Positions 11,726-22,318 of a stretch of 64,000 bases of DNA are shown here, piece by piece. A program made the position numbers and the translations under genes. The notes beneath the pieces were generated by a model that was given only the letters and a program-made list of their open reading frames with translations, was not told the origin of the DNA and did not search any database. How positions within the stretch are numbered: the stretch's first letter is position 1; every line of letters starts with the position of its first letter. Source of the stretch: Cyclaneusma minus (lineage: Eukaryota; Ascomycota; Leotiomycetes; Marthamycetales; Marthamycetaceae); contig JAKZHN010000032.1 of assembly GCA_037179335.1 (NCBI GenBank), positions 310,001 through 374,000 on the forward strand, in the 5' to 3' direction.

Positions 11726-12953
11726 TACATCTATCTCTCTCTGGTATCTAACTATGGGACAGATTTGGTTGCTGATAGGTTCGGGTAGGCAAGTGTTCTC
11801 GAGCGAGAATCAAGACTCTTGATGAAGAGGCGGAGGACTTAGTCCCGCACTGATCAATCGAAGGTGTCTTATGAAGAAATTGGTGGTATCGAGATGGTCT
11901 TAGCGATGTTCTTCAGGGGATTCACACCTATGTTGGTTCAAAGCTCAAGGGAATTCAAACCTATGTATTTGAGCGGATGCTGATTGAAAAATGGAATGTA
12001 TGAGCTTGAAGTCCGTGTTGACTGGACATTGTCACTCTCACACGTGATATCAACCTCTTTCCCCGCCCTTGATCACGTGCCACCTCCAGTGGTCATGGGT
12101 TCAGCTCGGACCACGGAGTTTGAGCTAGCTATATCTACTCCAAGTACAGCGAGAATCAAGTTCCCCTTGATGTGGTCTGACACAAGCTTCAGGTCTGCTA
12201 GCGACGTGCTATAGTGTGCAACAAACTTGTATCTTCTAGCGAATTCCGACGTCTACGTCCGCTTTGGTGCCCCACCAGCGTATATCCAGGCGCCCTAACC
12301 TGCCTAATTCCAACAAAACTTATTTGACTTGCAGCCACCGAAACTGGTAAGCAATTTACCTGGCCGCTTTTTCGATGGCGGGTTGCTCTATCTGGCACGG
12401 TCGGCATAAATCAAGGTTAGACCCGAATTAGCGCCGATCCCGCCCCAGAACCATACACCCATACCTAGGATCTCCTTGTCCTCGATACCTATCTTCGGAG
12501 CAATCAAAGGCTCGCAGGTTTGCTAAATCGATTCATCGTCGCAAATACCTGAAGGATACGACACGGTGCAAAGCTCGTTCGTATTAAAAAAGGCTATGGT
12601 AAGGTATCGGCTATGATATTTGAACGCCGTGAATACTGCGGAACGAGGTCTGGATCTCATGTCCTATCATTGGATCAGCTATTAGGCTTTCCAGATGCGC
12701 CCGATAGAGCCTAATATGCTAAAGGCTAATAAAAATGGCGAGAGTTTCTCGACCACAAGCATCTTGTGAATCCACCGCTGAGCCCTATATAAACCCATGC
12801 ATGCAAACCTTTGGCAAAGCAAGTCATCTCTCATCTCACCATTATTATCATTTTGCAACCATCTTGCACATCCTGATATCAGTTTTATCTGTCTTGGTCT
12901 TCGACAACTTCAACAGTTCCTCTTGCTGCTTGCTACCTCACCCAATTCACACA
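11726..12953. other. intergenic between the two Myb-like genes
   Basis: 1.2 kb without a supportable gene. The last 230 bp form the promoter and 5' leader of the gene at 12954, with the TATA-like box annotated separately. Confidence 0.45.
12786..12793 (+). promoter_or_regulatory. TATA-like box upstream of the second Myb-like gene
   Basis: TATATAAA lies 161 bp before the ATG at 12954, followed by a pyrimidine-rich leader. Spacing fits a fungal core promoter; no direct evidence of use. Confidence 0.35.
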
Positions 12954-14564
12954 ATGAATACCGATATGGACTTCGGCCGCAACTTGAACTGCCACTGCAG
13001 CTACTTCGAAGACGTGCTCTGTAGTAAATACGGTTGCTCGGAGCACCCTCGTACAGTCGAATCCGAAGACGAGGCAAGCGAACTCGCTCAGTGCAGTCCA
13101 TAGGCGTTGGCTAGTAGGATGATGCTGACTTCTTCACAATTCAGTATCAGACCTTTGTCCCTTGGAATATTCAGAATGTAGGGTCCGAGATTCAGGAAGC
13201 TGAGGCTTCAAGTGTGAATAGCTTCAACCCTTCACACACAGGCTCTCGTTCTTCCTTGGCCGTGAACACTACTGTTGATCCAAGGTCACTGTCTTTCACT
13301 ATTCAACCACCTACTACACCTGAACCCAAGAATCAGGCAAGTATACTCGCTCGGTGCAGTCCAGAGTCGTTGGCTAGTAGGATGATACTGACTCTTCACA
13401 ATTCAGCATCAGACCCCCAGCCCACTAAGTACTCAAGATGCGGGGTCCGAGACTCAGGAGGCTGAGGCTTCCTCCTCGACTGTGAATACTACTCTGCAAA
13501 CGTCACTGCCTGTCAATCCAAGGGACCTATTTGCTACACCCAAATCCAAGAACCAGGCAAGTATACTAGCTCAGTGCAGTCTACAGTCGTTGGTGAGTAG
13601 CAAGATACTGACATCTCGAAACAAAGCCTGAACTGCCTACTCCACCGAGCAGTCAGGGTATGGAGTCCGAGAGTCAAGATACTGAGTCTCCATCGATCAC
13701 ACGGTCTCGAAAGCCCAAAAGTGTGAAAGACGAGGAGGACTCACACTATCTTCATGAGAACGACCTAAATGGATGACTAGTTGTGTGAAAGAGAGTGAAG
13801 AGATGATGCGCCTCCTCCTTGCGATCATCCAGGTGGCCACTGGAGACAAAAATGCCAAGTGTCTCCTTTCCGAAGTATGTAATGACTGTCTGGTATCTAC
13901 CATAAACTGACACCGTTATAGTCCGAATGGATACGGGTTGCCCAAGGGATGGGCTGCGACCCACCACTGCCAGGTAGGTGGCGGATGAAGTGGCTTCGCT
14001 ATTGCGAAAGGCAACAGGAGCTTCAGGAAAGAGAGGGGCCAGAGGAGGAACAAGAAACGAATGAGGATCAGCATGATTGCTCCATGGAGGTAAAGACGGC
14101 GGGACATACGAAGACAGAGGCCCGCGTCAAGAAGGGTGATCGAGTGGGCAAAAATGGTAAGGTAAAGAAGAAGAGCCATGCAAAGAAGAAAGGTAAGTTG
14201 AGACATCGAGACATTGACGACCACGACGAATTTGCTAATGGCCGCGGACAGGAAAGGATCTTCAAAACAAACAAGGGCCAGAGGATGACCAGGAGACGGA
14301 GGAGGAGGAGCCTGATGGCTCCATGGAGGTGGATACAGCGGGACACACAAAGCCAGAGGCTTGCGTCAAGAAAGGTGGTCGAGTTGGTAAGAATGGTAAG
14401 GTAAAGAAGAAGAGTCATGCAAAGAAGAAAGGTAAGTTGAGACGTCGACAGACGGACGACGTCGCTAATGGCTGTGGACAGGATACAAGGAAATGAAGAA
14501 CTACCTCTTCAAGGCCTTGGAGGCATATTCGTTTGATGGCTCCAGCGAGCAAGTCCCCGACTGA
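12954..14564 (+). CDS. Myb/SANT-like protein built from internally duplicated exons
   Basis: Eight exons keep one frame for 387 aa: 12954-13073, 13145-13336, 13407-13556, 13627-13720, 13801-13874, 13922-14192, 14252-14431, 14482-14564. Introns 1-3 are phase 0, 70-71 bp, and each begins GCAAG and ends AG (GC-AG type); they are recognisable copies of one another. Exons 2-4 repeat a (Q)TP..Q...SE.QE.E pattern rich in Ser, Thr and Pro. Exons 5-6 carry a Myb-like region: MMRLLLAIIQVATGD, then SEWIRVAQGMGC and GRWRMKWLRYCER. Exons 6 and 7 each end with a basic block containing KNGKVKKKSHAKKKG, the product of a 239-bp tandem duplication that includes an intron. The intron at 13721-13800 is the least certain; retaining it stops the frame at 13776. 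Probably nuclear; function unknown. Confidence 0.6.
13071..13632 (+). repeat. three tandem exon-intron units with GC-AG introns
   Basis: Introns at 13074-13144, 13337-13406 and 13557-13626 share the pattern GGCAAG(C/T)..ACT(C/A)GCTC(A/G)GTGCAGTC, a GTTGG(C/T)(T/G)AGTAG core and a shared 3' end in the first two (TTCACAATTCAG). Adjoining exon ends repeat as well (CAG or GAG before each donor, (C/T)ATCAGACC after the first two). Each unit is roughly 220-265 bp. Confidence 0.7.
14081..14491 (+). repeat. 239-bp tandem duplication spanning exon and intron
   Basis: TCCATGGAGGT recurs at 14081 and 14320. Both copies continue through a lysine-rich coding block into a GTAAGTTGAGAC intron ending GG(A/C)..GGACAG. 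The intron of copy 1 is 59 bp and that of copy 2 is 50 bp, so the copies have diverged by small deletions while the reading frame was kept. Confidence 0.75.
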
Positions 14565-15065
14565 GTGACGTCCGGCCCCCAACCTGTAGCGCAGTCTACA
14601 AGGCATTCATGTAACGATGAACAATTGGAGGGCAAGTCTGGTGGACCATGGGCTCCGGCCTGAGGCAGTTCTCAAGCTGTTGACGCCAGAAACACGCGCC
14701 GAAGCCACCTCGCGGCGACCTCAAGCTTTCATCTGCCTGTTCTGAAGAATCGGAGTTGGCGTGATGGACAAGTTTGCGAAGGAAACCAAAAGTTATTAGC
14801 AAATGAATCGTGTTGTGCCAATAAAGTACCGCTGTACCCTTGCTCTTAAGTGACACTGTTATAGGCCATCAGTCACCAAAGGCGGGCCGAACCTCAAGTG
14901 AAAATCTTCGGGGACGCACTGATAGATTCGTCTGCAGGACACAAGGTTTCATGCAAGGAATACTGGTATGGCGTTGTGTGTTGCATGAACCATTTGCAAC
15001 ACATCCCGAGCCCCGTAAAGCGTGTTCGCACCATCATGACTGCATCTGAACCGCGATCTGAAATT
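14565..15065. other. intergenic, no gene seen
   Basis: 501 bp between convergent genes. Short frames on both strands lack family likeness. Confidence 0.5.
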
Positions 15066-16875
15066 TCAGGAAGACTTTGGCATCACCTTCTTCGTAGCAC
15101 TGTCGTAGACGGAGTTCGCCTTGAGCAGCCCGATAAAATGTTTCTTGCCCTGCGTAGTATTCTTGATTCTTCCCCGGAAGGCCCTCATCAATTCGCCGAT
15201 GGTAAGTCCGTCCGGTGGCAAGGCGGCCGTGATGTCGGCAGCGGTGAGGTCCATGACGGCTGGAGCAAATCCATCAGCATTAATGACTCACACAGAAGAG
15301 CAAGAAAAGAGAGGAGTGAGACAGAACTTACTCTCATCAGGCACCGACTCCAAATTCCGCCTCCTCTCATCCAGCAGCTTCTTGACCGTCTCTCCGTCTG
15401 AACTCATCGTCTTCTGTAACCTCCTGACTGTAGCAAACGCCCTCGCAGTCTCCACAAAACTGCAGTAAATGCAGTCTGTTCTATTGTCAGCCCTCTGTCA
15501 CAGTATTCCAGAATAAGCCAACAAAACAGGGAGACGAGAGTCAACTTACAGCCAGGAATCACCAGCCAGATAGCATTCATCGCAATGAAGTAGACCCAGA
15601 AATAAATGTGCTCTGGGCGCGAGTAATCGACACCGTTGACGAAGAGCTCGTACAGACTCGTGGCGTAGTACAGCAGATCGCTGTAAACCTGACCTGTGGA
15701 AACAAGGGCCTGGAGCGGGTAGCGGTACTTGGAGTCCTGGGCGATCAGAACAGCGGTAAGGAGGCAGAGGGGACCGAGGATTGCCTGTGGGTGTTGTCAG
15801 TCACAGGTTCTATCGCTGTCCACAGTTGACTTGATGAGGTAGGATCAGAAGTCCAAATCTGAGATCTCAGCTCTAGGCAACCAAATGGCCGGTGGGCATC
15901 GTTATCTGTCATTCGAAGAAGCAGTGGTGCTCTAGGAATGGCATGTGCAAGAAAATCCGGAGTATCCAACCCAGACTTGGCCGCTGAACGGAAGCAACGG
16001 AGGCCACAAACTACCAATAGCAGAAATCCAAGACCAGAAAGAGGATAATAGGACTCACCGAGGTAATTGTCTCAGTACAAAGCACAAAGGTATTCCTCGT
16101 CAAATACCTCGAGTCCGAGAGGGCATACTCCTTCCACATCTGTCCCACAAAGTCCATTCTCTCCGGCATGTGTGCATGATTGTACACAAAGTAGCCTTCG
16201 AAGAACACATGCAACGATCCAGCTTTCCCAAGTTAGTATATCTTCCTCAAGTGTCAACTTTCCTTCAAATAACCTGTCGCAAAGCTCTTACGAAGCGCAA
16301 GAACATACTAACACCAGGAACCAGGAACCCTCCAATTTGACAACAACACTTGGAAATGAGAGAAGACTGAAAAACTCACTGAAAGCAAACCAAGTAGCAG
16401 CCACCACCTCCCCACGCCTCATTCCCGGCCTCCACCACCTCAGCAGAAGCACAGCACCACCCACCAACAGCAGCGCAGCAATCGCAAATCCAGCCAGCAG
16501 AGCCACAGCATCATGCGTATTCTCCACAAAACCCTCCAACTCGATTTCCTTTGGGAAAAACGGATGCACAACTCTTGCAGCCTGTGCAGCCTGTTCCTTC
16601 ACCTTCGGCAAAGTCGCAAGCAGCGTTTCCATCGGCACATTTTCCACCACCGTCTCCACAAAATCAACAGAACTTGGCACAACAGTCTCGAAAATCTCAC
16701 TGCTGGCACTGCTTGTGCTTGTCGAAAGTGGAATAGCAACAGAAGCTATGGTGAAAGTTGGCGTTGTGTCTGAAAAACTGACGGAAAGCCATTTTTTCAG
16801 ACTTTCGGCGGAGAGGCCAAAGGGCATTTCGAGGGAGGAGAGGGAGGTGTAGAGGTGGGAGATGCTGGGGAGCAT
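15066..16875 (-). CDS. EBP/EXPERA-family membrane protein with C-terminal winged-helix-like tail
   Basis: Five exons: 16380-16875, 16059-16222, 15550-15784, 15332-15475 and 15066-15286, all phases consistent, 419 aa. After a non-conserved N-terminus comes a membrane segment (LLAGFAIAALLLVGG) and then the EBP signatures: HVFFEGYFVYNHAHM, FVGQMWKEYALSDSRYL, FVLCTETIT, and PEHIYFWVYFIAMNAIW before a last membrane segment. EBP proteins include the delta8-delta7 sterol isomerase of animals and plants; fungi use Erg2 for that step, so the reaction here is not assignable. The final exon encodes LTAADITAALPPDG, LTIGELMRAFRGRIK and KKHFIGLLKANSVYD. This resembles the winged helix at the end of the large TFIIF subunit (Tfg1/RAP74) and is not expected in EBP proteins. 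The last intron is only 45 bp; without it the frame stops soon after DERRRNLESVPDES. Confidence 0.75.
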
Positions 16876-17377
16876 CGTGCTGCAGTTTTGGGGGCCAAGA
16901 CGTGGAGATCGTGCACGGTGGAACTGGGCTTGTGATTGGTTGCGTTGGTGGGACGAGGCGAGGCTGGATTCCGAATGGCTTCTTTCTTGGATCGGTGTAA
17001 CGAGGACGAGTCAGACCGGGTCCATGAGGGCTTGAGACTGGAGTTGAGACTCAGGCAGCGTTGAGGTCTGAGGAAACTGGAGTGGAAATTTGGAGGGAGG
17101 ATTGGGGAATCTCGAGAGGAAGGTCGGAGGAAGCAATCCGTGCCTTAAGAGCTGGGACTGCCTAGGACAGGCTTCGCTCGAACTTGTGAATACCAAACTC
17201 AAGGTTTGTGCAAGCTACATGTATTTCTGTTCAGCTTAAAAGTTGCAACGCTATTTGGCAAACCCATACTAGGCAGCTAAATAAGATCTCCCTTTGTTCA
17301 TACAGCTCCGCTATTTAATCAAGCACTATATGCACCGCTTCCTTAACTCCAGTGAACGCCATGAAACCATAAGACAC
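16876..17377. other. intergenic, promoter of the EBP-like gene
   Basis: 502 bp with no supportable coding region or repeat. Confidence 0.5.
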
Positions 17378-18415
17378 CTACAAATCATCCTGGTGCAAGC
17401 CCTCATCCATCCGACTTCTGCTAGTCGAGATAGGCCCATAATACTTCTTGAAAGCAGAGGCCAGCACCTCATCCGAAAGCTGCATATGGCCGCCCGGCGT
17501 CGTCTCAAACACCAGCGCCCCCTTTTCGTCCAGCGCCTTCAGTCCCAGCCAGTCCTCCTTGTAAATATCCCGATCCTTCAGATCAGTAACATCCGTCCCG
17601 TTGACCTCGGCCCACCAAGCACTCTGCTTCGGCACCACCGTCGTGTCGTCTTCGAACATGTACATGACAAATTTCTCCAGCTTCATCAAGTTCTCCTTGT
17701 AAGTCTGGTTCTTGAGCGTTCGCTCATTGTTGATGTCCGCGAGGAAATTCGAGTACAGCAGGTAGTCGTCCAGGTTTGTTGGATCGCGGAAGTATTGGGC
17801 TGGGATGAGTCGGTTCTGCACGTAACGGGTCCAGGTATTTGCTCGCAGCAGTCGATCCGAGCCTTTGCAGATCCAGTCGTTTGGCTTGCAGGCCTGGAAA
17901 TCTGCAATTCCGTTGTGCTGGCTGCCAAATGTAACGAGACTCCTCACAGGAGGGAAGTTGCATCGCTCGATATAGCCGCGAAGAAACTGACCGCCCTGCG
18001 AGAAGCCTAGGGCGTCGACTGCTGGGGCGGTAGAGAGGATGGGGTGGGCGGCGAGTTGGTCACAGACTTGCTGGACTTGTTCGGTGAGATTGCCGAAGTA
18101 GGTTGCTGTGCGGTCCGAGGCGGCGTCGGGGGCGAGACGTATGTTGTAGACGAGCGTGCCGGGATTTATTTGTTCGGCCAGGTCGCCAACTGCTTTGATC
18201 CCGTCAGCCGCGAAGGTATCTCCCAGGCCGTGCCAGATGATAAGTGGTAACGGGGTATCGTCGTTGTCCTCGACGCTCGCAGGTTTGGCGATGGGGATGA
18301 TGGAGGCGCTGATGAGTGATCCTAGTCCCAGCAGAGCCAGCGAGGCTCTGGGCGAAGGGATGATAAACATTTTGACTGTGTTTGTGTTCGTGAGAGAAGA
18401 TGTAGCCTTCTTCAA
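17378..18415 (-). CDS. palmitoyl-protein thioesterase (PPT1 family)
   Basis: A single-exon frame of 345 aa. An alternative start at 18370 (MFIIPSPRAS) would put the hydrophobic signal sequence at the very N-terminus and may be the true start. The alpha/beta-hydrolase core is complete: HGLGD oxyanion-side motif (about residues 62-66), nucleophile Ser139 in GFSQGG, Asp256/257 in FEDDTTVVP, and His310 in PGGHMQ. The layout NxRL...GFSQGGQ(F/L)LR(G/A)YIERC and GSQHNGI is diagnostic of PPT1, which removes fatty acids from cysteine-linked palmitoylated proteins in the lysosome or vacuole. Several N-glycosylation sequons (NLT, NQT, NGT) fit a lumenal enzyme. Confidence 0.93.
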   Translation of the reverse strand: MKKATSSLTNTNTVKMFIIPSPRASLALLGLGSLISASIIPIAKPASVEDNDDTPLPLIIWHGLGDTFAADGIKAVGDLAEQINPGTLVYNIRLAPDAASDRTATYFGNLTEQVQQVCDQLAAHPILSTAPAVDALGFSQGGQFLRGYIERCNFPPVRSLVTFGSQHNGIADFQACKPNDWICKGSDRLLRANTWTRYVQNRLIPAQYFRDPTNLDDYLLYSNFLADINNERTLKNQTYKENLMKLEKFVMYMFEDDTTVVPKQSAWWAEVNGTDVTDLKDRDIYKEDWLGLKALDEKGALVFETTPGGHMQLSDEVLASAFKKYYGPISTSRSRMDEGLHQDDL

Positions 18416-18730
18416 CTTTTATGATCAGTGGTTCATGATATGGTGTTACGGAGTCGGCATGTTTCGCGTCAGAGCGTTTGAGCTTCCCCAGAGCTCCAGT
18501 CCCCCACAATGATAAGGTGATCGCGGCTAGCGGCGGCTATCGTGGCGTTTAGTCGTCTCGGCGTCTAGGCGGATCATCTGTATGCCGACGAGACCGAGGA
18601 TTTCCCGAGAGTAGCAAGATCGAGCGCCCAAGTCCACACTGTGGCACTCCACTGCTTCGATGAGGCTCAGATACCGACTTTTCGCTCTCCATGAACACCT
18701 GACCAGGTCGCAGGTCCACCGAATCTCGCA
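18416..18730. other. divergent promoter of the thioesterase and ctk2
   Basis: 315 bp between head-to-head start codons; no repeat or RNA gene seen. Confidence 0.5.
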
Positions 18731-20144
18731 ATGGCGCCGACGGATGCCACGGCCGCAGCTCAGCAGCCCGGACCTCACCCCTCATTCATCCAGATCGCCA
18801 AGTCCTTCAGTTTCGAGCAGCAGATCCAGAGTCTACTCATTGCTTCCGGCGCAAACCCCGCGCGGGAGGAGCTTATTCGACAGCAGGGCGTTACGTGGAT
18901 CGATGATGTGCGAAAAGCCTTGCAGCTGTGAGTCGAGAGAAGAATATGGCTCCGAAGAAGTAAAGGAATCGAAGCTGACTTTCTGAAGGCCTGATCGGAC
19001 GTACAACACTGCCTGCATTTACTTCCACCGCTTTCGACTTGTCCACCGCGATACTGAATACGAATGGTCTTCGGCCGCCGCAGCATCTCTGCTCGCAGCT
19101 TGCAAGATCGAAGACACGTTGAAGAAATCGAGAGATATCCTTTGCGCCTCCGCAAATCTTAGACTCAGCCCACAAGAGCAACTGTCTTCGGATGATTCGG
19201 TGAGTTTTCTTGGGCCAGTGCTGTTGGATTATGGTACTGATGGCTGAGTCTAGGTCTTTGAAATTTCTTCCAGGGCTGTCATCGGGCTCGAGCGACTCAT
19301 GCTTGAGTCCTCGAGCTTCGATTTCCGCAACCGCTATCCTCAGAAGTACATTGTCAAGCTTGCGCGCGAGTGCAGGATGGACAAGTCCGTGGCCGTCGCA
19401 GGATACAACGTTTTGCAGGATCTCTACAGGACATTTGCGCCGCTCAAGGCCACTACGTCGACCATGTCATTCGCTTGCCTCGAACTTGCCGTCCGAATTA
19501 TGGGGGCGCCCCTGGAGCTCATCCGAGGCGGCGAACGCGTACCTACGTATGAGAAGTGGCGCACAAGTCGGGACCAGGTGATGGAAGTCATGCTCGACCT
19601 TCTCGAACTCTACACGAATTCACCCAAACCTACGATTATGGGCCAGACAACGACGATCGAGAAGTTGGTTGACATTCGGATTGCGCTCAACAAGGAGGCT
19701 GATGAGAAGGGAATTAAGAGATATGCCCACTGGTACGAGCCCAAGGCGAACGGGCACAAAGTGAATAAGACGCCAAAGACGCCCATCACACCAGCCAGTC
19801 CCTCGGATGCACGACTCAATGGGAAAGCAGACTTGGCATCACCCGCAACCCTGAGTCCCAGATCGTCTGGATCTGGACGAAGAGGGGTTGGGGCAAGGGG
19901 TCAAGATGGCACTGTCCGGTTCATGCTCGATGCTCGGCAGGCCAAGCAGGAGACCCGCAAGGTGGATGAGTATTTCAAGGATGAGTACGAGGAGATCGAG
20001 ACCGAGGTTGAGGAGCCGGCCAAGGAGTCCAGCGATAGATATCGCAGTGACAGAGACTACAGGCGTGATCGAGGAGGACGGTATAGTGGTTCCTATGGCG
20101 GCCACAGCTCATATGACCGCGATTTCAAGCGTATCCGGCGTTGA
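18731..20144 (+). CDS. ctk2: CTD kinase cyclin subunit (Ctk2/Lsc1 family)
   Basis: Three exons, 18731-18927, 18989-19199 and 19254-20144, give 432 aa. The first about 270 residues form two cyclin folds: ITWIDDV-like entry (VTWIDDVRKALQL), CIYFHRFRL, ASLLAACKIEDT, then a second repeat with MSFACLELAVRIMG. The cyclin-K/Ctk2 signature order, fungal length, and a charged Arg/Gly/Ser-rich C-terminus (RSDRDYRRDRGGRYSG) all fit the regulatory subunit of the CTDK-I complex. CTDK-I phosphorylates Ser2 of the RNA polymerase II tail together with Ctk1 and Ctk3 in the nucleus. Another transcriptional cyclin is less likely. Confidence 0.87.
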
Positions 20145-21269
20145 AAATGGAGGAAATCTTGATTGCGGGATATCAGGCGTTCTGCTTAGGGGATTCATAG
20201 GCCAGGAGTTTTTGGTGGGAGGAATGGCATGGCTAGGAGGCCCGGGGCGTCTTAGGCGTTGCAATCGTGGCGTTGAGGCTGAAGCTGTCTTTGAGAAGCA
20301 GAGTAGCTATGAGCATTCATTCCCCTGAAAAACATTGAAGCCACAATCTTGAAAGGCATTTGTCAACCGCATAGGCATCGGGTTTAAGCATGTGACGGCC
20401 GATCAGAGGCGATGACGTTTCGTCCTTTGCCATGTACATGTAGCACAGAGCAAAAGACAAGGCAGGCGGCTGGAACAAGGAAGTGAGCAAAGTCATGACC
20501 AAAGTCGTGACCAAGAAATCCCTGGCACACGATTACTTGGAGTATGATTCAGACTCCGATCAGGGCTTATATTATTCGGTCTTAAATCACTTGGATTAGT
20601 TTCAACTGCGTGTGTCAATAATTGACATTAATTGCCTGTGTTATTCGTAGTTGTTTGGGTTGGTTGTGATAGCTCCAAGCTTACGACCAACACAAGAAGT
20701 GTTCAGAAACATGCTGCTACTTCTAGGCATTGATCTAGCTGGAATATTTGGAAACACTGTCCTATGGCCTGTTTCTGTAGGTTGGGATAAGAAGGTACTT
20801 CAATAGCATTTAGGACCATCGACGTACTGAATAGACGACGTGGAGCAGGAATTCCCTGCTTGACGAAAGGCAAGCACAGTCACTACCTACTTTAGTCTGG
20901 GCGGGAGAGAAAGAGCTGTCTCGCTCGCAATCGTCCTCTTCCCTCACCCTCCATCCTGAAAAGCACGACTTCTTTGTTTCTTAGCAAACGCCGGTATTCA
21001 TTGAATCCATCATTGTCCACTTGCAGAGGTGCCGTCATCACAAGCAGCAGCCTGTGCACTTTCAAGACCGCGTCGGAGCATCGCAGCACCGATCGTCGCT
21101 TGAGCTCAATTCAGGCTTCCGGCCACTCTCTCTCTACCTTCTCCCCCAACATCCACCGGCAAAGGACACACGACCACAAATTTCACTCCACGTCCGCTTG
21201 CTGCAACCACCCAAATCCACCCACGCGTAATAGTTGAAGTCTCCCGGTAGCTAAAAGCTATCACCGACA
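20145..21269. other. intergenic, 3' flank of ctk2 and 5' region of the Pom33-like gene
   Basis: 1.1 kb with no supportable gene. The last 300 bp are C-rich with short pyrimidine runs, typical of a fungal 5' leader. Confidence 0.5.
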
Positions 21270-22318
21270 ATGTCGCCTCCGCCTTCCGCAGACCTGCCTT
21301 TGACGCAGCGACTGCTCGCTCTGGCCCAGACCCTCCAGTGTAAGCAGAATCCCCCGCCCTCCTCCCATGCCGGATAACAGCTAACAGTCCTGCAGTCGCG
21401 TGGTTTGTCGGGTATGTTGAAAGCTTCAGCTGGTGGTGTCATTTGTCAAGCTACCGCTGACTGCTATTTCTATAGACACGTAACCCTCCTATCCTGCATA
21501 GTTCGCTATGGCCTCTCCTACATCCGCCTCAACTACTACACCCGCTGGGCCCAATTCTCCTACCGAACCGCCTTTATTGCATGCGCTGTGACCTATGGTA
21601 TTGTGGTCTACAAGAGCCTCCGTGCCCGCGCTCGCGCTGGCGGCAAATCCCCAGGCGGTGCTCTGGCCCTCGCTGGAGATGAGAATGTCCAGTACCTGGG
21701 TACGTGTTCCCTCAGAATTTTAGATCTCCTCGACAGCTAACCTGAACCTTCACAGCTATGGCCCTCGTCTGGCTCTTCTCCTCCCAGTACCCGCTAGCCA
21801 TGCTCCCCTTTGGCGTCTACTCCATCTTCCACGTCGCAACCTACACGCGTACCAACTTGATCCCCACCATCCAGCCACCCCAGCAGATCGCGCCCGCCGC
21901 ATCCGCCGCCGGCGCCTCTCCCTCCAGCAAGCCAACCTACAAGGCCTCTCCCATGGCCGACTCGATTGGCAAGTTCGTCAAGGAGTACTACGACCGCTCC
22001 ATGGGCCTCGTCGCTATCCTCGAGATCCTGCTCTGGTTCCGCGTTCTCCTGGCCGCCATCATCTTCACTAAGGGCTCTTGGATCCTCCTGGCCCTATACA
22101 CTGCATTCCTGAGAGCCCGATTTGCTCAGAGCAGCTTTGTGAAGGGACAGTTCAGCCAGATTACCGCCAGGATCGATGCTTTGGCTAGTGATGCGTCCAC
22201 GCCTCCTGTGGCTAAGCAGGCTTGGGAGACGGTTAAGGGAGCTGCGGGAAGCTTCCACGATGCTACGGATATCAACAGATATGCGGGAGGCGCACCGGCT
22301 GCTAAGAAGGCTTCGTAA
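21270..22318 (+). CDS. Pom33/TMEM33-family nuclear pore and ER membrane protein
   Basis: Four exons, 21270-21339, 21396-21411 (a 16-bp microexon), 21476-21699 and 21756-22318, encode 290 aa. The protein starts PLTQRLLALAQTLQFAWFVGH, then YRTAFIACAVTYGIVVYKSL, then YLAMALVWLFSSQYPLA and LPFGVYSIFHVATYTR, then a late hydrophobic pair (VAILEILLWFRVLLAAI, WILLALYTAFLRARFAQS). This order is the Pom33/Per33/Tts1 (TMEM33) family. Family members shape the ER and support nuclear-pore distribution. The C-terminus is a helical, Ala-rich tail thought in the family to bind membranes. The microexon contributes only the AWFVG part of the first helix, so gene finders may miss it. Confidence 0.88.

Noticed and set aside
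13071..13632. CRISPR-like array (repeats with spacers)
   Set aside because: The repeated segments are introns with flanking exon ends in a eukaryotic gene; there are only three, they are diverged, and no cas genes exist.
15337..15475. Ending the EBP-like protein without the winged-helix exon
   Set aside because: Both the GTAAGT donor and the frame-preserving acceptor at 15286/15287 are good, and the following exon is protein-like with a clear fold resemblance. Still listed as a finding because it needs transcript proof.
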